NCBI GenBank assembly: GCA_963785765.1
Contig: CAWAWM010000008.1
Coordinates: forward strand, 248,001-312,000
Length of the DNA stretch: 64,000 nucleotides
Direction of reading: 5' to 3'
DNA from: DATBGO01 sp963785765
GTDB lineage: Bacteria > Actinomycetota > Actinomycetes > Streptosporangiales > Streptosporangiaceae
Positions within the stretch are counted from its first letter, which is position 1; each line of letters begins with the position of its first letter. Under the pieces are notes generated by a model. That model ran no database searches. It saw only the letters and a program-made list of their open reading frames with translations, and was not told the DNA's origin. This document shows positions 25,114 to 34,106 of this stretch, piece by piece. A program made the translations under genes and the position numbers.

Positions 25114-26361
25114 CTAATGCCGCTGCTCGGCGAGCGGGCGGCCGGCGGCCTGGTCACGCACGGCCGGCCCCAGCGCGGCGAGCATCAGCACCCCGGTGAG
25201 ACCGAAGGCCGCCGGATAACCGGTGTGGATCACCAACATGCCAAACATGGCGGGGCCGGCTCCGTACCCGGCATCGTAAGCCAGGTTCCACAGGGCGCTG
25301 GCCGTGCCATAGCCGGCGACTGGCGCACGATCGATCAGCAGCGCGAAGGTGACGTTCTGGGTGATCCCGAAACCGGCCCCGAACACGCACATGCCCGCGA
25401 TCAGGGCGGCAGGGACTGTTACCCAGATCAGCATGATGAGGCCGGCGGCTACCGCAAGCAGTCCGGGAACCAGCAGGTCAGCGTGACCGTGCCGGTCACC
25501 ATGCCGGCCGGCCCACCAACGGCTCGCCGTCGCGGCCACCGCCTGCGTCAGCAGCCCGAGCGCGGCGACGCCGCCGGACACGCCGGCCGCGAGCGGCAGG
25601 AACGCGGCGATCACTCCGGCCGACACGGTCGTGGCCGCGAAGACCAGGGACGGCCGCAGCTGGCCGCCCGATCGCAGGCTGGCCAGCAAGCCGGACGACG
25701 GTGCCGCACCCGGCTCCGCTCCCGTCCGGCGAGCAGCAGGCCCGGCCAGCCAGGGGACTGCCGCCAGCGGGGCGAGCGCGCAGGCGGCCGCGATCGCGAC
25801 GACCAGTGCATATCCCGTGTTCTCGGCCAGCCAGACTCCGGATGGCAGGGCCACGATGGCGGGCACGCACGCCACTACCCCGGCCAGGCCGATCCCCTCG
25901 CCGCGCCGCTCCGGCGGCAGCGCGGTGGCCACCAGGGCGCCGGTCACGACAGTATTGAGGCCGAAACCGATGCCACGGGCGATGCTGACCATGAGGATCG
26001 TGACCATGCTGTGCGGAGCCAGCAGCGCCAGCGCGGGGCCGCCGAGCAGCAGCGCCCCGACGGCGAACACGGTGCGGTAGCCATAACGCCGCATCAGCCT
26101 GGGCGACGCGAACTCGGCCAGCACGGTGGTGAGCATGAGCGAGCCGGTCACCACCCCGGCCGTCGCGGTCCCGGCCCCGGCCGAGACAACGTACATCGGC
26201 GTCACCGACAGCAGGAGGTAGAAGCTGGTGAGCGCGCCGAAGGAGGACAGCAGCACCAGCGTGAGGCGGCCGCTGATAAGCCGGGCACGCGGCGCAGAGC
26301 GGTCATGCTGCCCCGGCCGTGCGCTGCGCCCGTGCCGCTCGATCTGGGTGATGGTGCTCAT
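25114..26361 (-). CDS. MFS transporter (12-TM type)
   Basis: Starting at ATG 26361 (MSTITQIERHGRS) gives 415 residues with about twelve helices. The characteristic inter-helix loop after TM2 is RLMRRYGYRTVFAVG, and the second half begins after a central basic loop near residue 215. Motif C-like GIGFGLNTVVTGALVA and FGAGFGITQNVTFALLIDRA suggest a drug or metabolite exporter. It is divergent from a MocR regulator with a 47-bp gap, so MocR probably controls it. Substrate is unknown; because MocR regulators often sense pyridoxal phosphate or amino compounds, an amine-type substrate is plausible but is inference. Confidence 0.85.
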   Translation of the reverse strand: MSTITQIERHGRSARPGQHDRSAPRARLISGRLTLVLLSSFGALTSFYLLLSVTPMYVVSAGAGTATAGVVTGSLMLTTVLAEFASPRLMRRYGYRTVFAVGALLLGGPALALLAPHSMVTILMVSIARGIGFGLNTVVTGALVATALPPERRGEGIGLAGVVACVPAIVALPSGVWLAENTGYALVVAIAAACALAPLAAVPWLAGPAARRTGAEPGAAPSSGLLASLRSGGQLRPSLVFAATTVSAGVIAAFLPLAAGVSGGVAALGLLTQAVAATASRWWAGRHGDRHGHADLLVPGLLAVAAGLIMLIWVTVPAALIAGMCVFGAGFGITQNVTFALLIDRAPVAGYGTASALWNLAYDAGYGAGPAMFGMLVIHTGYPAAFGLTGVLMLAALGPAVRDQAAGRPLAEQRH

Positions 26362-26408
26362 GTACGTGACCGTAAGCGCCAAGTGGAGCACTGATAAGGT
26401 CCAATCTG

Positions 26409-27824
26409 ATGCCTATTCAGTGGTCCGGTTTGGGGCCGGAGCTGCTGCTCCAGCTGGACCGCGGACGCGGTCAGCCGCTCCGGTCGCAGCTCGAGGCGGG
26501 GGTCCGCGATGCGATCAGGAGCGGCAGGCTGCAGGTCGGCGAGCGGCTGCCGTCATCGCGGGAACTCGCCCGTGAGCTTGGCGTCTCCCGCGGCCTGGTG
26601 CAGGAGTGCTACAACCAGCTACTCGCCGAGGGCTACCTGACCAGCCAGGCTGGCTCGGCAACGCGGGTTGCCGCGGGTGCCCGCCCGGCTCAGGTCGGCC
26701 CACCTCCGGTGCCCGGCCGGCCGCAGCAGCTGATCGCCGACTTCCGGTCCGGCGTACCGGACCTGTCGAGCTTCCCGCGCGGCGACTGGGTGTGGGCGAC
26801 CCGGGAGGCCTGCCGCAGCGTGGCTACGCCGGACCTCGATTACGGTGACCCGCGCGGTAGCGCCGTGCTGCGCGAGGTACTCGCCGCGTACCTACGGCGG
26901 GTGCGGGCAGCGGCCGCTGCCGGCGACCGCATCGTCGTCTGCACGGGATTCGCCCAGGGACTCAACCTCGTTCTCCGGGTGCTCGCGCAGCGGGGCGTCC
27001 GGCGGGCCGCGCTCGAGGACCCTGGCCACGGGGACCTGACGGATAGCGACAGCGCGCGAGCCGCTCGGGCAGCGGGTATGGCTGTGGTGCCGGTGCCCGT
27101 CGACGAGATTGGCCTGGACGTGGCTGCCCTCGAGGCGACCAGGGCGAGGGCGGTGGTGGTGACCCCCGCGCACCAGGCACCCACCGGCGTCGTGCTCGCG
27201 GCGAACCGGCGGCACGCGCTGGTGGACTGGGCGGCCCGCAACGACGGATTCATCATCGAGGACGACTACGACTCGGAGTTCCGCTATGACCGGGAGCCGG
27301 TCGGCGTGCTGCAGGGGCTGGCGCCCGACCGCGTCGTCGCGATCGGGACGGTGAGCAAGTCGCTGGCGCCGGCCGTGCGCCTCGGCTGGGTGCTGGTGCC
27401 GCCGCTGCTGGTCGACGCCATCGCGGCGGAGAAACAGGCCGATGACCGCGGCTCGTCAGGCCTGGACCAGCTAGCGGTGGCCGCGCTGCTCGAGTCCGGC
27501 CGGTATGACCGGCATCTGCGCCGGATGCGCGCGGTGTACGCCAGGCGGCGCGGCGTGCTGATCGACTCGCTGGCCAGGCATGCTCCCGGGGTCAGGCTGA
27601 CCGGGCTGGCTGCGGGGTTCCATGCGGTGGCGCACCTGCCTGAGTCGGCTGACGAGCAGGAAGTCGTCACGGCGGCCCGCCAGCGCTCGGTCGGCCTGTA
27701 CGGGATGAGCCCGCAGCGGGCGGTGACCACAGCCGCGCCGCCCCAGCTCGTGCTCGGCTTCGGGAACGTCAGCGAGCGCGCGGTCGAGTCGGGCATCGCC
27801 GCGGTCGCGGACCTGCTGCGGTGA
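26409..27824 (+). CDS. MocR/PdxR-type regulator (GntR wHTH fused to aminotransferase)
   Basis: This 471-residue protein has an N-terminal GntR winged helix (about 20-95: LRSQLEAGVRDAIRSGRLQV, LPSSRELARELGVSRGLVQE). The rest is a fold-type I aminotransferase-like domain with DYGDPRG, VTPAHQAPTG, IIEDDYDSEFRYD and the PLP-binding Lys317 in TVSKSLAP. Such proteins bind PLP and use it as an effector to activate or repress a neighbouring, usually divergent gene. Here the neighbour is the MFS transporter at 25114-26361. The 47-bp intergenic space must hold both promoters and the operator; GATAAGG and GTAAGCGCC are visible but no clear repeats. Confidence 0.9.
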   Translation: MPIQWSGLGPELLLQLDRGRGQPLRSQLEAGVRDAIRSGRLQVGERLPSSRELARELGVSRGLVQECYNQLLAEGYLTSQAGSATRVAAGARPAQVGPPPVPGRPQQLIADFRSGVPDLSSFPRGDWVWATREACRSVATPDLDYGDPRGSAVLREVLAAYLRRVRAAAAAGDRIVVCTGFAQGLNLVLRVLAQRGVRRAALEDPGHGDLTDSDSARAARAAGMAVVPVPVDEIGLDVAALEATRARAVVVTPAHQAPTGVVLAANRRHALVDWAARNDGFIIEDDYDSEFRYDREPVGVLQGLAPDRVVAIGTVSKSLAPAVRLGWVLVPPLLVDAIAAEKQADDRGSSGLDQLAVAALLESGRYDRHLRRMRAVYARRRGVLIDSLARHAPGVRLTGLAAGFHAVAHLPESADEQEVVTAARQRSVGLYGMSPQRAVTTAAPPQLVLGFGNVSERAVESGIAAVADLLR

Positions 27825-27842
27825 TCCGGTCAGGAGCGGGGT

Positions 27843-28880
27843 TCAGCCAGGTGGCCTGAGCATTGCCTCGCGGGCGGCGATCGCCGAGCCGCGCGCCCCG
27901 GCCATGTCCAGGTGGGGAACCAGCGCGATGGACGCCGCGCGAGCCTGTTCTTCGCGCAGCACCGTGTGCTCGCGAATGCGCCCGATGAACCAGTCGCGGA
28001 ACTGCGGCGCCGCCTCGACGACGCCGCCGCCGAGAAAGTAGATGTCCGAGTCGGTAAAGTTCGCGGCTATCGTGAGCAGCCTGCCGATGGCCGCCGCCTG
28101 CTGCTCGAAGATCTCGAGCGCCAGCGGATCACCGGCCTCCCCATAGGACCGGACAAGTTTCGCCGCCTTGCTGACTGACTCGACAGCGCCCAGGTCGTGG
28201 CCAGGGAACTGGCCCAGCCAGTAGGGCAGCAGGTTCTTCTCGATCCCGGTCAGCGAAGCGACGCTCTCGGCGTCGCCGGACAGGCCGCAGTTGCAGCGCG
28301 GCACTGGCTGGCCCGCAGCGAGCAGCCCGTCCATCGGGACCCAGACATGGCCGAGCTCTCCGGCCATCCCGGCGGCCCCGCGCACTACCCTTCCGGCCTC
28401 TATCACCCCGCCTCCTAGCCCGGTGCCCACAATCACCGAAACTGACGAGCGCAGCGCCGCCTCCGCCGAGCCGAAATGCTCATAATGAGCGTAGAGCGCT
28501 GCGGCATTCGCGTCGTTGTTATACACAACGGGAAGTCCCAGGCGGATCTCGAGTGCCCCGCGGACGTCGAAACTGCGCCATCTGGGATCCGAGAAGTTGG
28601 TGGCGCCCTTGGATGAGATGACGCCCTCCGCGCTGACCGGTCCCGGCGTGTCCAGCCCCACCGCGCGCACCGCCGCGCGAGGGATCCCGGTGAGCTCCAG
28701 AACATCTTCCAGTGACCGGGCCAGTGCCTCGATGGCCTTGTCCGGGCCGTCCCCGACGCAGCTAGGACATTCGGCTAGCCGGTCGACGAGGAACTGGCCC
28801 GCGGAGTCAAGCACTGTGGCGTTGTTCGTCGTGCCGCCGTTGTCGAGGCCGACCACCACCCATCGGTCGGGATCCCGCAT
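27843..28880 (-). CDS. ROK-family sugar kinase
   Basis: ATG 28880 gives 345 residues (MRDPDRWVVVGLDNGGTTNN). The phosphate-1 motif is GLDNGGTTNNATVLD, with an Asn replacing the usual GT after the DxGGT. Further motifs are VGLDTPGPVS, YNNDANAAALYAHYEHFGSA with the catalytic Asp, GTGLGGGVIEAGRV, and GELGHVW. The zinc motif usually CxCGxxGCxE reads CNCGLSGDAES, keeping two Cys but changing GCxE to GDAE. It phosphorylates a hexose or N-acylhexosamine with ATP; specificity is open. It reads leftward and converges on the MocR gene. Confidence 0.85.
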   Translation of the reverse strand: MRDPDRWVVVGLDNGGTTNNATVLDSAGQFLVDRLAECPSCVGDGPDKAIEALARSLEDVLELTGIPRAAVRAVGLDTPGPVSAEGVISSKGATNFSDPRWRSFDVRGALEIRLGLPVVYNNDANAAALYAHYEHFGSAEAALRSSVSVIVGTGLGGGVIEAGRVVRGAAGMAGELGHVWVPMDGLLAAGQPVPRCNCGLSGDAESVASLTGIEKNLLPYWLGQFPGHDLGAVESVSKAAKLVRSYGEAGDPLALEIFEQQAAAIGRLLTIAANFTDSDIYFLGGGVVEAAPQFRDWFIGRIREHTVLREEQARAASIALVPHLDMAGARGSAIAAREAMLRPPG

Positions 28881-29011
28881 CGTCCGCCTCCCGCACCGCT
28901 TGGCCCGTATCGTCGGCGGGCCGGAAATCGGCACGATCATACCAACCCGATAACAGCAGCACGAGATACCGCAAACACTACGTCGACGCGGGCTCCTCGC
29001 CCTCGGGCCCG

Positions 29012-29278
29012 TCAGCCGGCCGCGCTCAGCATCCCGCGCAGGTCCACAACCGCCTGGCTATCGATGTCCTTCCCGGCCGGGGGATCGAAGAATTCGGTCC
29101 TTGACCCGACCGTAACAGCGACGATGCCATCGTGGTGCTCGACGACCGAGCCGACCGCCTGCAGCAGCGAGACCACAGCACGCCATTCGATGTTGTGGCT
29201 CACCGGATGCTGGAAGATCTGCCGCAGGGTGTTGCGGTGATGGTTGCTGAGGTGCACCGGCTCCGACGTCGATGACAT
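29012..29278 (-). CDS. Small HicA-like hypothetical protein
   Basis: The protein has 88 residues: NHHRNTLRQIFQHPVSHNIE, then WRAVVSLLQAVGSVVEHHDG, IVAVTVGSRTEFFDPP and VVDLRGMLSAAG. The helix-strand order (short helix containing WRxVxSLLxxxG, then a His-containing turn and a beta hairpin) resembles the HicA/YcfA dsRBD-like fold. However, no HicB partner is adjacent and the catalytic His region differs. I recall related sequences as widespread actinobacterial hypotheticals. It lies upstream of and divergent from the Mg-ATPase gene, leaving 133 bp for both promoters. Confidence 0.5.
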   Translation of the reverse strand: MSSTSEPVHLSNHHRNTLRQIFQHPVSHNIEWRAVVSLLQAVGSVVEHHDGIVAVTVGSRTEFFDPPAGKDIDSQAVVDLRGMLSAAG

Positions 29279-29411
29279 CTGTGCTCCTTACCTGTGCTGC
29301 TGCCACGATAGTCCCGAGCCGGGCCCGCGCCCCGACTAGCCACGCCGACCACGCGGCGGGCATGACCAACGGCTCTGGCGACGGTGACCTTCGGCACGCC
29401 AAGCTGATCTT

Positions 29412-32069
29412 ATGGTCGTGGTCTCGCCCGCCCCGTCCGCGGAGCTTGATCTAGCCGAGGCCGCGGCCCTGTCCCCCGATGAGGTGCTGTCGCGCCTGGA
29501 CAGCGGCGCGGATGGGCTCTCGGCCGCCGATGTGGCGGACCGGTTGCGGCGGTTCGGGCCGAACGTGCTCGCTACCCACCGGGTGCGGGCCGCCGCCGTC
29601 CTGCTGCGCCAGATCCGGAACCCGATCCTGATTCTGCTCCTCGGGGCGGCGCTGGTATCGGGGCTGACCGGAGGGGCCACGAACGCCTTGATCATCGCGG
29701 TGATTGTGGCCCTCAGCGTCGGACTGGGCTTCTTCAACGAGTACCGGGCCGCGGTGGCGATGGCGGCTCTTCGCGCCCAGATCCGGCAGGACGCGCAAGT
29801 GCACAGGGATGGACACGCGAGCCAGGTCCCGGTGACGGACCTCGTGCCCGGCGACGTGGTATCGCTGCGCATCGGTGATCTCGTGCCAGCCGACCTTCGG
29901 TTGCTGGCGGTCGGCGAGCTTGAGTGCGACGAGGGCGTCCTGACCGGTGAGTCGATGCCGGTACCCAAGACAGCTGCGCCCGTCACTGGCCGTCAGCCGC
30001 TTGACCAGCCGGGGTGTGCCTTCATGGGGACGATCGTGCACCAGGGGTCCGGCTCGGGGGTGGTGGTCAGGACCGGAACAGGTACCGCCTTCGGGCAGAT
30101 CGCCGCGGGCCTGGCCGAGAAGCACAGCCAGACCGCCTTCGAGGTCGGACTGTCCCGGTTCTCGCGCTTCTTGTTCGGGGTGGCGGCCGCGCTGACGGCA
30201 TTCATCTTCATCGTGAATGTGGCTCTTTCCAGACCTCTCATCGACGCGCTGCTCTTCTCGCTGGCCATCGCCGTGGGCATCGCCCCCGAGATGATGCCGG
30301 CCATCGTGACGGTGAGCCTGTCCGCGGGCTCGAAGGCTCTCGCGGCGAAGAAGGTGCTGGTGAAGCGGCTGGTTGCGATCGAGGACCTGGGCAATATCGA
30401 GATCCTCTTCACCGACAAGACGGGCACCCTCACCGAAGGCGTGATCACGTTCGAGCGGGCTCTCGACGCAGCCGGCCGGGCCAGCGATCGCCCGCTGCTA
30501 TTCGGGCTCGTGTGTAACGAGGCGTCGGTCACGGTCGCGGGACCGATCGGCGGAAACGCGCTGGACCGCGCCCTCTGGCTGGCTCCGGCGGCGGCCGAGG
30601 GAGAGCCGGCGGCCGCCACCGCTGCGGCCTACCAGAGGCTGGGGGTACTTCCTTTCGACCACGAGCGGCAGCTGGCCTCTGTGCTGGCCAAGGACCCTGA
30701 CGGGCAGCCGCTCCTGATTACCAAGGGTGCCCCGGAAGTGGTGCTTGACCGCTGCAGGAACGTTCCCGACGGCAGTCGTCAGGTGCTTCAGGGGCTGTTT
30801 TCTCAAGGGGCCCGGGTGGTGGCGGTGGCCGCCCGCCCGGCTGATGGCATGACGGCGCTGGCCGCCGGGGACGAGCGGGGGCTGACGCTGACGGGCTTCC
30901 TGACGTTCGCCGACCGGCCCAAGGCTGACGCCGGGGCCTCCATTGCCGAGCTCGAGCGGCTGGGAGTACAGGTCAAGGTCATCACCGGTGACAACGGCCT
31001 GGTGGCAGCCAAGGTGTGCGCGGACATCGGAGTCCACTGCGCGGGGGTGCTCAGCGGCGCGGAGGTCGAGTCGCTTGATGACGACCAGCTCGAAGCGGCG
31101 ATCCTGACGACGACGGTATTCGCCCGGATCGGCCCGGACCAGAAATCACGCATCATCAAGGTGGCGCGCCGCACCGGAAAGGACGTGGGATTCCTGGGAG
31201 ACGGGGTGAACGACGCGGTGGCGCTGCATCACGCCGACGTCGGGATCTCGGTCGACTCGGGAACCGACGTGGCCAAGGAAGCCGCCGACGTGGTGCTGCT
31301 GGACAAGGACCTCGGCGTGCTGGCTGAAGGCGTCATGGAGGGCCGCCGGATCTTCAACAACACCATGAAGTACGTCCTTATGGCCACGTCCTCGAACTTC
31401 GGTAACATGTTCAGCGCGGCCGGCGCGTCCGTGTTCCTGTCGTTCCTGCCGATGCTGCCGACGCAGATCCTCCTCAATAACCTGCTCTACAACACGGGGC
31501 AGCTGGTGATCCCCACCGACCGGGTCGACGCCGAGGCGCTCGCCAGGCCGGCGGCCTGGGACATGAAGTTCATCCGCAATTTTATGGCCGTGTTCGGCCC
31601 GATCAGCTCGATTTTCGACTTCATCACCTTCTGGGTCATGCTCGCCCTGCTGCACGCGGGCCATACCGAATTCAGGACCGGGTGGTTTGTCGAGTCGATC
31701 GCCACCCAGACCCTGGTCGTCTACGTGATCCGGACCAGGCGGGTCCCGTTCTTCAGAAGTCGGCCCAGCGTGCCGATGCTGCTGGTGCCGACCGGAGCGG
31801 CCCTGGTCGGCGCGATCCTGCCCTACACGGGGCTGGCGAACCTGCTGGGCTTCACGCCGCTGCCCACGACGTTCTTCCTCCTGCTGTTCGGTATGGTCGT
31901 GGTCTACCTGCTGCTCGTCGAGCTGGCGAAGACCCGTTTCTACCGCGCCCCGCATGCCCGGAGCCCGCGAGTTCCAGTCACTCATGCCGAACGGCTGGAG
32001 CGGAGCGTCAGGCGCCGGGCCTCCCGCTTCATCCGCCACCCCCGCCCGCGGTCCGCGGTCCTGCGATGA
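29412..32069 (+). CDS. mgtA: Magnesium-translocating P-type ATPase (P3B type)
   Basis: This 885-residue pump has an N-terminal cation-ATPase domain, then TM1-2, the actuator with TGES (Thr178), the TM3-4 motif FSLAIAVGIAPEMMPAIVTV, the phosphorylated DKTGTLTEG (Asp335), the nucleotide-binding domain and GDGVNDAVALHHADVGISVD. Six C-terminal helices complete it. The PEMMPAIVT motif in TM4 and the KALAAKKVLVKRL segment are typical of MgtA-like Mg2+ importers. No MgtC partner or Mg-sensing leader is apparent in the 133 bp before the start. Other P3/P2-type specificities (for example Ca or Ni) cannot be ruled out by eye. Confidence 0.8.
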   Translation: MVVVSPAPSAELDLAEAAALSPDEVLSRLDSGADGLSAADVADRLRRFGPNVLATHRVRAAAVLLRQIRNPILILLLGAALVSGLTGGATNALIIAVIVALSVGLGFFNEYRAAVAMAALRAQIRQDAQVHRDGHASQVPVTDLVPGDVVSLRIGDLVPADLRLLAVGELECDEGVLTGESMPVPKTAAPVTGRQPLDQPGCAFMGTIVHQGSGSGVVVRTGTGTAFGQIAAGLAEKHSQTAFEVGLSRFSRFLFGVAAALTAFIFIVNVALSRPLIDALLFSLAIAVGIAPEMMPAIVTVSLSAGSKALAAKKVLVKRLVAIEDLGNIEILFTDKTGTLTEGVITFERALDAAGRASDRPLLFGLVCNEASVTVAGPIGGNALDRALWLAPAAAEGEPAAATAAAYQRLGVLPFDHERQLASVLAKDPDGQPLLITKGAPEVVLDRCRNVPDGSRQVLQGLFSQGARVVAVAARPADGMTALAAGDERGLTLTGFLTFADRPKADAGASIAELERLGVQVKVITGDNGLVAAKVCADIGVHCAGVLSGAEVESLDDDQLEAAILTTTVFARIGPDQKSRIIKVARRTGKDVGFLGDGVNDAVALHHADVGISVDSGTDVAKEAADVVLLDKDLGVLAEGVMEGRRIFNNTMKYVLMATSSNFGNMFSAAGASVFLSFLPMLPTQILLNNLLYNTGQLVIPTDRVDAEALARPAAWDMKFIRNFMAVFGPISSIFDFITFWVMLALLHAGHTEFRTGWFVESIATQTLVVYVIRTRRVPFFRSRPSVPMLLVPTGAALVGAILPYTGLANLLGFTPLPTTFFLLLFGMVVVYLLLVELAKTRFYRAPHARSPRVPVTHAERLERSVRRRASRFIRHPRPRSAVLR

Positions 32070-32130
32070 CCGGTCGACGGCACCGCAAAGGCGCTCTGAC
32101 CTGGCGTGCGGACATGGATGCGCCAGCGGC

Positions 32131-32880
32131 CTAAAAGGTGATTTGGCCGCCGATCAGGCTGCCCACCGTGAATGTCACGCCGACGGCGATGCCGCCCAGG
32201 GCGAGCTGGCGCAGTCCGGCGCGCAGGATCGGCCGGCCGGTCAGCCGGCCCACGGCCATCCCGCCGGCCAGCAGCGCGGCGGCCGCGAGCCCCAGGGCGG
32301 CGGCCAGCGCGGACAGGCCGGCCAGATAAGGCAGTAGCGGTACCAGCGCCCCGACGGAGAACGCCAGCAGGGACGAGACGCCGGCCAGTACCGCGGACGG
32401 CAGCTCGAACGGGTCGACGCCCAGTTCCTCGCGGGTATGCACGCGCAGCGCGGTGTCCGGATCCTGCGACACGGCGGCGGCCATCCGGGCCGCGGTATCG
32501 GGGTCGGCGCCATAGCCGCGGAAGGTGTCGGCGAGCTCGGCCTGCTCGGCAGCAGGGAACCTGGCGTGCATCCGGCGCTCGACGGCGACCTCGGCGTGCA
32601 CGAGCTCGTTCTGGTTGGTCACCGAGATGTACTCGCCGGTGCCCATCGAGAACGCCCCCGCCACCAGGGCGGCCACGCCGGTCAGCACGATGGTGTGGGT
32701 AGCGACCCCGCCGCCGCCGAGCCCGGCGATCAGCGAGGCGTTGGTCACCAGCCCGTCCACCGCGCCGAAGACAGTCGGCCGCAGCCAGCCGCCGGACACG
32801 TCGCGATGGCGATGTGACCAGCCGGCCGCAAGCGCCGCCGCGCCGACAGCGTTGGTCGGCTCCCGCCTCTCCTCGCCCAC
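32131..32880 (-). CDS. VIT1/CCC1-family iron or manganese transporter
   Basis: I choose GTG 32880 (VGEERREPTNAVGAAALAAG), with GGGGAGGA ten bases upstream, giving 249 residues; the longer frame to 33135 is not family-like. After a short N-terminal tail with GGWLRPTVFGAVDGLVTNAS come the family's five helices. Features include SMGTGEYISVTNQNELVHAE, a helical cytosolic insert (ERRMHARFPAAEQAELADTF and following) that carries the metal-binding Glu residues in VIT1, then ELPSAVLAGVSSLLAFSVGA. These proteins move Fe2+/Mn2+ across membranes. It converges on the Mg-ATPase, with 61 bp between stops. Confidence 0.85.
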   Translation of the reverse strand: MGEERREPTNAVGAAALAAGWSHRHRDVSGGWLRPTVFGAVDGLVTNASLIAGLGGGGVATHTIVLTGVAALVAGAFSMGTGEYISVTNQNELVHAEVAVERRMHARFPAAEQAELADTFRGYGADPDTAARMAAAVSQDPDTALRVHTREELGVDPFELPSAVLAGVSSLLAFSVGALVPLLPYLAGLSALAAALGLAAAALLAGGMAVGRLTGRPILRAGLRQLALGGIAVGVTFTVGSLIGGQITF

Positions 32881-33097
32881 GTGCTGGATTATCCTCCCCA
32901 GGGCCCCATTCTGCGGGGTCGCGCGGCAGCCGTGAGTTCCTGACGGCCAGGTACCCGCAGGCCAGGGCCTCGGGATCCGCAGTCCAGGCAGCCCGGCCAC
33001 GGCCGGGCACGCGCGGCGGTGGCCCGGCTGCTCGGCGTGACCAGGTTTGCCCGGTCTGCCCCGCCCTGGCCAAAAGTCGAGGGAACGCATCGGAAAG

Positions 33098-33116
33098 GTA
33101 AGGACCTCCGTCCCTG
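33098..33116 (+). repeat. Second copy of the 19-bp palindromic motif, upstream of 33150
   Basis: GTAAGGACCTCCGTCCCTG is identical to the reverse complement of 21326-21344. It ends 33 bp before the ATG at 33150 and holds GGAC-CTCC-GTCC, so it is well placed to be an operator or activator site. Confidence 0.6.
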
Positions 33117-33149
33117 TCGGGTTGCGAGCCGGCATGGGTTACTAGGCGA

Positions 33150-33683
33150 ATGTTCGTCGGTGATGAGGTGATGCTGGGACTGAGCTTCCGCGCGGCCCAG
33201 ACCAGGCTCGCGAACCTGGCTCATGGCGGCTTGCTGTCCAGTGTGTCGCAGGGCGCCTACCGCGACGGGCTTGCTGGCCTGATCCGGGTTGGCCCGATGG
33301 GCGCCGTTCCCGGTGCGTCCAAGCTCGTCGAAGTGCGCTTCAGGGATCTGGTGACCCGCGATGACACCGCGCTGCTGACGCTGCGATGGGAGGCCACCGG
33401 CCCCGGCGGGGCGCTATTCCCGGCCCTGGACGCGGATATCACGCTGACACCAGCGGGAGATCAGGCCACCCGGCTGACGCTGGCCGGCGCCTACCGGCCC
33501 CCGCTGGCCGGGCTGGGCAGCGGGATCGACAGGGCGATCTTGCACCGGGTGGCCACCGCGACGGTCCGCTCGCTGGTCGGCCGCGTCGCTGCGGCTCTCG
33601 CCAATCCGGAGAGCGCGGCCGCCGGCGCGGCAGCGGCCAGGGCCTGGCCACACGCTGCCCGCGCCGCATCCGAAGCGGGCTAG
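33150..33683 (+). CDS. SRPBCC-like hypothetical protein
   Basis: The 177-residue protein begins MFVGDEVMLGLSFRAAQTRL. The middle is beta-rich (VEVRFRDLVTRDDTALLTLR, WEATGPGGALFPALDADITL, TRLTLAGAYRPP), followed by a long helix with IDRAILHRVATATVRSLVGR. That order (helix, strands, C-terminal helix) is the helix-grip fold of START/SRPBCC proteins, which bind hydrophobic ligands. No family name can be given. The C-terminal 30 residues are Ala-rich and probably disordered. No partner gene is close. Confidence 0.6.
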   Translation: MFVGDEVMLGLSFRAAQTRLANLAHGGLLSSVSQGAYRDGLAGLIRVGPMGAVPGASKLVEVRFRDLVTRDDTALLTLRWEATGPGGALFPALDADITLTPAGDQATRLTLAGAYRPPLAGLGSGIDRAILHRVATATVRSLVGRVAAALANPESAAAGAAAARAWPHAARAASEAG

Positions 33684-33758
33684 GCTTGCTCCTGGTGGCC
33701 CGCTGGAATCAGGGGCCGGGCCGCCCATCAGGTGGCCCTCTTCAGGAGGCCCTGCAGT

Positions 33759-34106
33759 TCAGGTGGCCCTGCGATCGAAAACTGTGTTCCTGAGGTCCCT
33801 GATGGCCAGGTCCAGCTCATCGAGGACATGCTGGAGCTTGCTGGTCACGCGGTGATCGCCGAGCAGGGCCAGCGCAGCCTGGAGATCGAGTCCCGCTGAG
33901 AACAGCCGGCGGACCACGACGTCGTTCAGGCCATGGGCGATCCGTTCATGATCTTCGACCAGCAGCAGGATCGCCTCCGCGGAGGCAGCCATACTGCGAC
34001 CGCCAACTGCACCCTCGCTGTCTGCGGGCGGCGCCCGGGTCGGCTGGACGCTGGACATTTCAGCTACTTGGACGGCGGCGGAGGCAGAAATATTGGACAG
34101 CTGCAT
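33759..34106 (-). CDS. Orphan DHp-like protein without phosphoacceptor histidine
   Basis: The 115-residue protein consists of a variable N-terminus of about 40 residues and one helical-hairpin domain. The domain reads DHERIAHGLNDVVVRRLFSA, then GLDLQAALALL and LDELDLAIRDLRNTVF. This matches the dimerisation/phosphotransfer domain of DevS/DosS-type kinases, in which the standard text is RIARDLHDxVIQRLFAxGL...LDxxIRDIRxxIF. The phosphoacceptor His (LHD) is Asn here (LND), and no ATPase domain follows. GAAGGAG precedes the ATG with good spacing. It probably acts by forming dimers, perhaps with intact kinases. It reads leftward, downstream of the Calvin-cycle genes. Confidence 0.65.
   Translation of the reverse strand: MQLSNISASAAVQVAEMSSVQPTRAPPADSEGAVGGRSMAASAEAILLLVEDHERIAHGLNDVVVRRLFSAGLDLQAALALLGDHRVTSKLQHVLDELDLAIRDLRNTVFDRRAT

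Noticed and set aside
25117..26394. Long plus-strand open frame opposite the MFS gene
   Set aside because: It is an antisense shadow produced by the high GC content; no family-like sequence, while the minus strand gives a perfect MFS protein.
29012..29278. Toxin-antitoxin locus
   Set aside because: The fold resembles HicA, but there is no HicB or other antitoxin next to it.
29300..29330. Half dormancy-box sequence before the HicA-like and Mg-ATPase genes
   Set aside because: Only one half (CTCGGGACTAT on the minus strand) matches; no symmetric partner.
21326..33116. DosR dormancy box
   Set aside because: The core GGAC-4-GTCC resembles the box, but the flanking consensus and typical regulon genes next to it are absent; reported only as an unassigned motif.
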